Program-made: the position numbers and the translations under genes
The notes under the pieces: generated by a model
The model's input: only the letters and a program-made list of their open reading frames with translations
Told to the model about the DNA's origin: nothing
Database searches by the model: none
Shown: in pieces, positions 62,245 through 64,000 of the stretch
How the letters are laid out: each line of letters starts with the position of its first letter
Numbering within the stretch: position 1 is the first letter of the stretch
Source of the DNA: Actinacidiphila oryziradicis
Lineage (GTDB): Bacteria; Actinomycetota; Actinomycetes; Streptomycetales; Streptomycetaceae
Assembly (NCBI RefSeq): GCF_005047355.1
Contig: NZ_SUMC01000007.1
Location: forward strand, 1 to 64,000
Reading direction: 5' to 3'
Length of the DNA stretch: 64,000 nucleotides

Positions 62245-63084
62245 CTACTGGGCCGGCTGGGCCTGAGCGGGAAGCGGCATCGCCATCTCGCTGCTCAGGA
62301 GCTTCGGCACCGAGGCGAGCAGCGCCTGCAGGTCGGCGGTGATGTTGCTGATGGCCGCCGAGATCTTCGCGCCGTCAACCGCCGTAACGGCCGTGACGAG
62401 GTCATTGACGTCCGCGATCAGTTTGTTCACCTGAGCCTGGATGTCCGCCAGCGGGTCCGAGACCTGGCTCTGGGCCGGAGCCAGTACCAGGGGCGGGGTG
62501 CCGGCGTCGGACGGGGTCAGGACCAGGCTCGGGGTCTCGACGGACACCTCGGCCGGGTTCTTGGCAGGGGCTTCGGCCGGGTTCTCGACCGGTACCGCGG
62601 CCTGGGGCTTCGCGGGGTTCTGAACGGGGGCGTTGGCCGGGGACTGGGCAGGGGTGTCGATCGGCGCCACGACAGGGGGGTTGGCCGGTGCTTCGACGGG
62701 GTTGTCGGCCGGGGTCTTGGCGGGGTTGTCGGCCGGGGTCTTGGCGGGAGCTTCGGCAGGCGGCTGGGCCCCAGCCGTGGTCCTGAGCGCGGCGATCAGC
62801 TCGTTGGCCTTCGCCTGCAGACGGGTCTGCTGGTCCTTGAGAGAGTCCACGTTCGGGGACTTGGCCTGGGTGTCCTTGGCCAGCTTCGCCGCCAGGGACA
62901 GCGTGTCGCCCAGCTTGGCGACCGCGTCGAGCTGGGTGTTCGCGGCGTCCGGTGCGAAGGCCGCAACGGCCGCTGCCCGGTTCGGGGAGTGAACGGCGGC
63001 GAACGCTGGGCCTGCGACGCCGAGGGCGAGCGAGGCGGAGAGTGAGGTGGCGATGGCCGTGGCGGCAATCTTGTTGATGCGCAT
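62245..63084 (-). CDS. Secreted Ala/Pro-rich protein of unknown function
   Basis: 279 aa from ATG 63084 with GGAG 10 nt upstream. A signal peptide (RINKIAATAIATSLSASLAL to AFA) is followed by a helical segment (AKLGDTLSLAAKLAKDTQAK). A spacer of PAEAPAKTPADNPAKTPADN-type repeats comes next, and a C-terminal helical domain (DPLADIQAQVNKLIADVNDL). No TM anchor or sorting motif. It resembles cell-wall-associated spacer proteins; I do not recognise the family. Confidence 0.75.
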   Translation of the reverse strand: MRINKIAATAIATSLSASLALGVAGPAFAAVHSPNRAAAVAAFAPDAANTQLDAVAKLGDTLSLAAKLAKDTQAKSPNVDSLKDQQTRLQAKANELIAALRTTAGAQPPAEAPAKTPADNPAKTPADNPVEAPANPPVVAPIDTPAQSPANAPVQNPAKPQAAVPVENPAEAPAKNPAEVSVETPSLVLTPSDAGTPPLVLAPAQSQVSDPLADIQAQVNKLIADVNDLVTAVTAVDGAKISAAISNITADLQALLASVPKLLSSEMAMPLPAQAQPAQ

Positions 63085-63269
63085 TTCCGTATTTCTCCAG
63101 AAAGGTTGTCGGATGATGACCTTCCTGACCCACCTTTGAAGAGGGTGTGACTCATCGCAACTTGACAGTCGCTCACCGTGTCCGTCTCCGGATGTCCCGC
63201 CCACACCCGGTCCCGTCGCCGGGATAGGCTTTCCCCACAGGTAGCGGGCAGATCAGCGGGTGGGTGGAC

Positions 63270-64000
63270 ATGGAGATTCCGGGTCAGCGCATACCGGACG
63301 GGCTCGCCCAGCAGGGCTACGGCGGCTGGCCGGTCAACGAGCTCGAAGAGGTGCTGTCCGCAGCCATGGGCGACCCCGGCGCCACCGCCCGGGTCATGGA
63401 AGTGCTCGCCCGCTCCCACGTCTGGGTTCCGCTGCCGCAGGGCGGCACCCCGGAGAGCCGTGACCTGGACCTGCCGACCATCGAGCTCGACGGTACGGTC
63501 TACGTCCCGGTCTTCAGCTCCGAGCAGCAGTTCCTACGGGCGGCCAACGGCATGTCCTTCACCGTCGCCCCGGTCCGCGAATTCGCCCGCGGCCTGCCGC
63601 CGCAGATCGGCATAGTCATCAATCCCGGTGGTGCGGTCGGCATCCCGCTGCCGCCCGCCGCCGTCCTCGAACTCTGCCGGGCCAGCCCCGACAGCGGCTC
63701 GATGGGCGCCAGGGTCCGGCTCTGGGAGCCCCCGCCGGACGAGGAGCCGATCGAATTCCTCGCCACGGCCGCCGGGGAATTCGCGATCACCCCGGTCGTG
63801 CTGAGCGCCCGCCGCGCCCTCGCCAGCACCGAGGGCGCACCGGCGGTGCTCTTCGTCGGCGTCGAGTTGGACCGCTGGCAGGAGGAGGACCGCACCGAGG
63901 CGATGACCGCGCTCGGCCGCGCGCTCGGCGCCGTACCGCTGCCATGGGCGGTCAATCTCGTCCTGCTCGACATCGCACAGGACCCGGTCGGTGACTGGAT
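63270..64000 (+). CDS. SseB-like protein (partial at right edge)
   Basis: Translated from ATG 63270 (GTG 63264 also possible); 243 codons are present and the end lies outside the window. PDGLAQQGYGGWPVNELEEV, then ELDGTVYVPVFSSEQQFLRA and GLPPQIGIVINPGGAVGIPL match the 'enhanced serine sensitivity' SseB family. SseB homologues near serine/glycine genes are known in Streptomyces. The C-terminal half ends in VGVELDRWQEEDRTEAMTAL. Its biochemical role is unknown. Confidence 0.85.
   Translation, partial: MEIPGQRIPDGLAQQGYGGWPVNELEEVLSAAMGDPGATARVMEVLARSHVWVPLPQGGTPESRDLDLPTIELDGTVYVPVFSSEQQFLRAANGMSFTVAPVREFARGLPPQIGIVINPGGAVGIPLPPAAVLELCRASPDSGSMGARVRLWEPPPDEEPIEFLATAAGEFAITPVVLSARRALASTEGAPAVLFVGVELDRWQEEDRTEAMTALGRALGAVPLPWAVNLVLLDIAQDPVGDW

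Noticed and set aside
1..64000. tRNA, rRNA or CRISPR loci
   Set aside because: I looked in the larger intergenic stretches and saw no cloverleaf or rRNA-like sequence and no spaced repeats; a tRNAscan or CRISPR finder run would settle this.

Overview
The window is high-GC actinobacterial DNA and almost certainly comes from a Streptomyces chromosome. The evidence is the strong third-position GC bias, the many GTG starts and 4-nt start/stop overlaps, a Streptomyces-type cytoplasmic contractile injection system (CIS), and a gcvT-gcvH-glyA-sdaA block with an SseB-like gene close by. Nothing was searched; all calls come from reading the sequence and from knowledge of the families.

Region A, 1-27280: a CIS locus in two divergent arms. 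The plus arm (13461-27280) encodes sheath, tube, a tail-assembly-like protein, a 52-aa DUF6760-like protein, a 1156-aa disordered VQR-repeat protein, a second tube-like protein, a LysM adaptor, a VgrG-like spike, a gp25-like protein, a gpJ/gp6-like baseplate protein, a gpI-like protein and a zinc-ribbon/single-TM/discoidin-like membrane protein. Most genes overlap by 1-4 nt. The minus arm holds two giant paralogues (about 1712 and 1816 aa) of no family I can name, and a 511-aa protein with a DUF4157 HExxH domain and an ADP-ribosyltransferase-like C-terminus. All three share an N-terminal LLALQRSAGNAA-type motif, so I read them as a cargo set. This is the most novel part of the window. The left edge cuts a 'hydrolytic protein' gene usual in these loci. 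ATPase, PAAR tip and fibre genes are not visible.

Region B, 27281-34078: a junction of decayed genes (IS481-type transposase tail, carboxylesterase fragment), then a receptor-like Ser/Thr kinase with a LecA-like external domain, a MerR-type regulator behind a perfect 32-bp palindrome, a DUF2267 protein, a TetR regulator, an XRE/DUF2690 membrane regulator divergent from a secreted I36-type inhibitor, and a truncated DUF1772-like gene.

Region C, 34079-56829: a Wzx/Wzy-type exopolysaccharide cluster. It has a low-molecular-weight tyrosine phosphatase, a DUF4012 protein, a collagen-like surface protein, an initiating phosphoglycosyl transferase, a UDP-xylose-synthase-like epimerase, a WecG/TagA transferase, a UDP-sugar dehydrogenase, two methyltransferases, five further glycosyltransferases, flippase, polymerase, GDP-mannose dehydratase, a BY-kinase/chain-length regulator and GDP-fucose synthase. 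The polymer probably contains fucose, a uronic-type sugar and possibly xylose or a related 4-keto sugar. Decayed pieces (a duplicated dehydrogenase fragment, a NodB-like remnant) and a 217-bp MITE-like element show rearrangement.

Region D, 56846-64000: core one-carbon metabolism on the minus strand. gcvT, preceded by a tandem glycine riboswitch, is followed by gcvH, glyA and sdaA. Beyond it lie a decayed P-loop gene, a secreted Ala/Pro-rich protein and the start of an SseB-like gene cut by the right edge.
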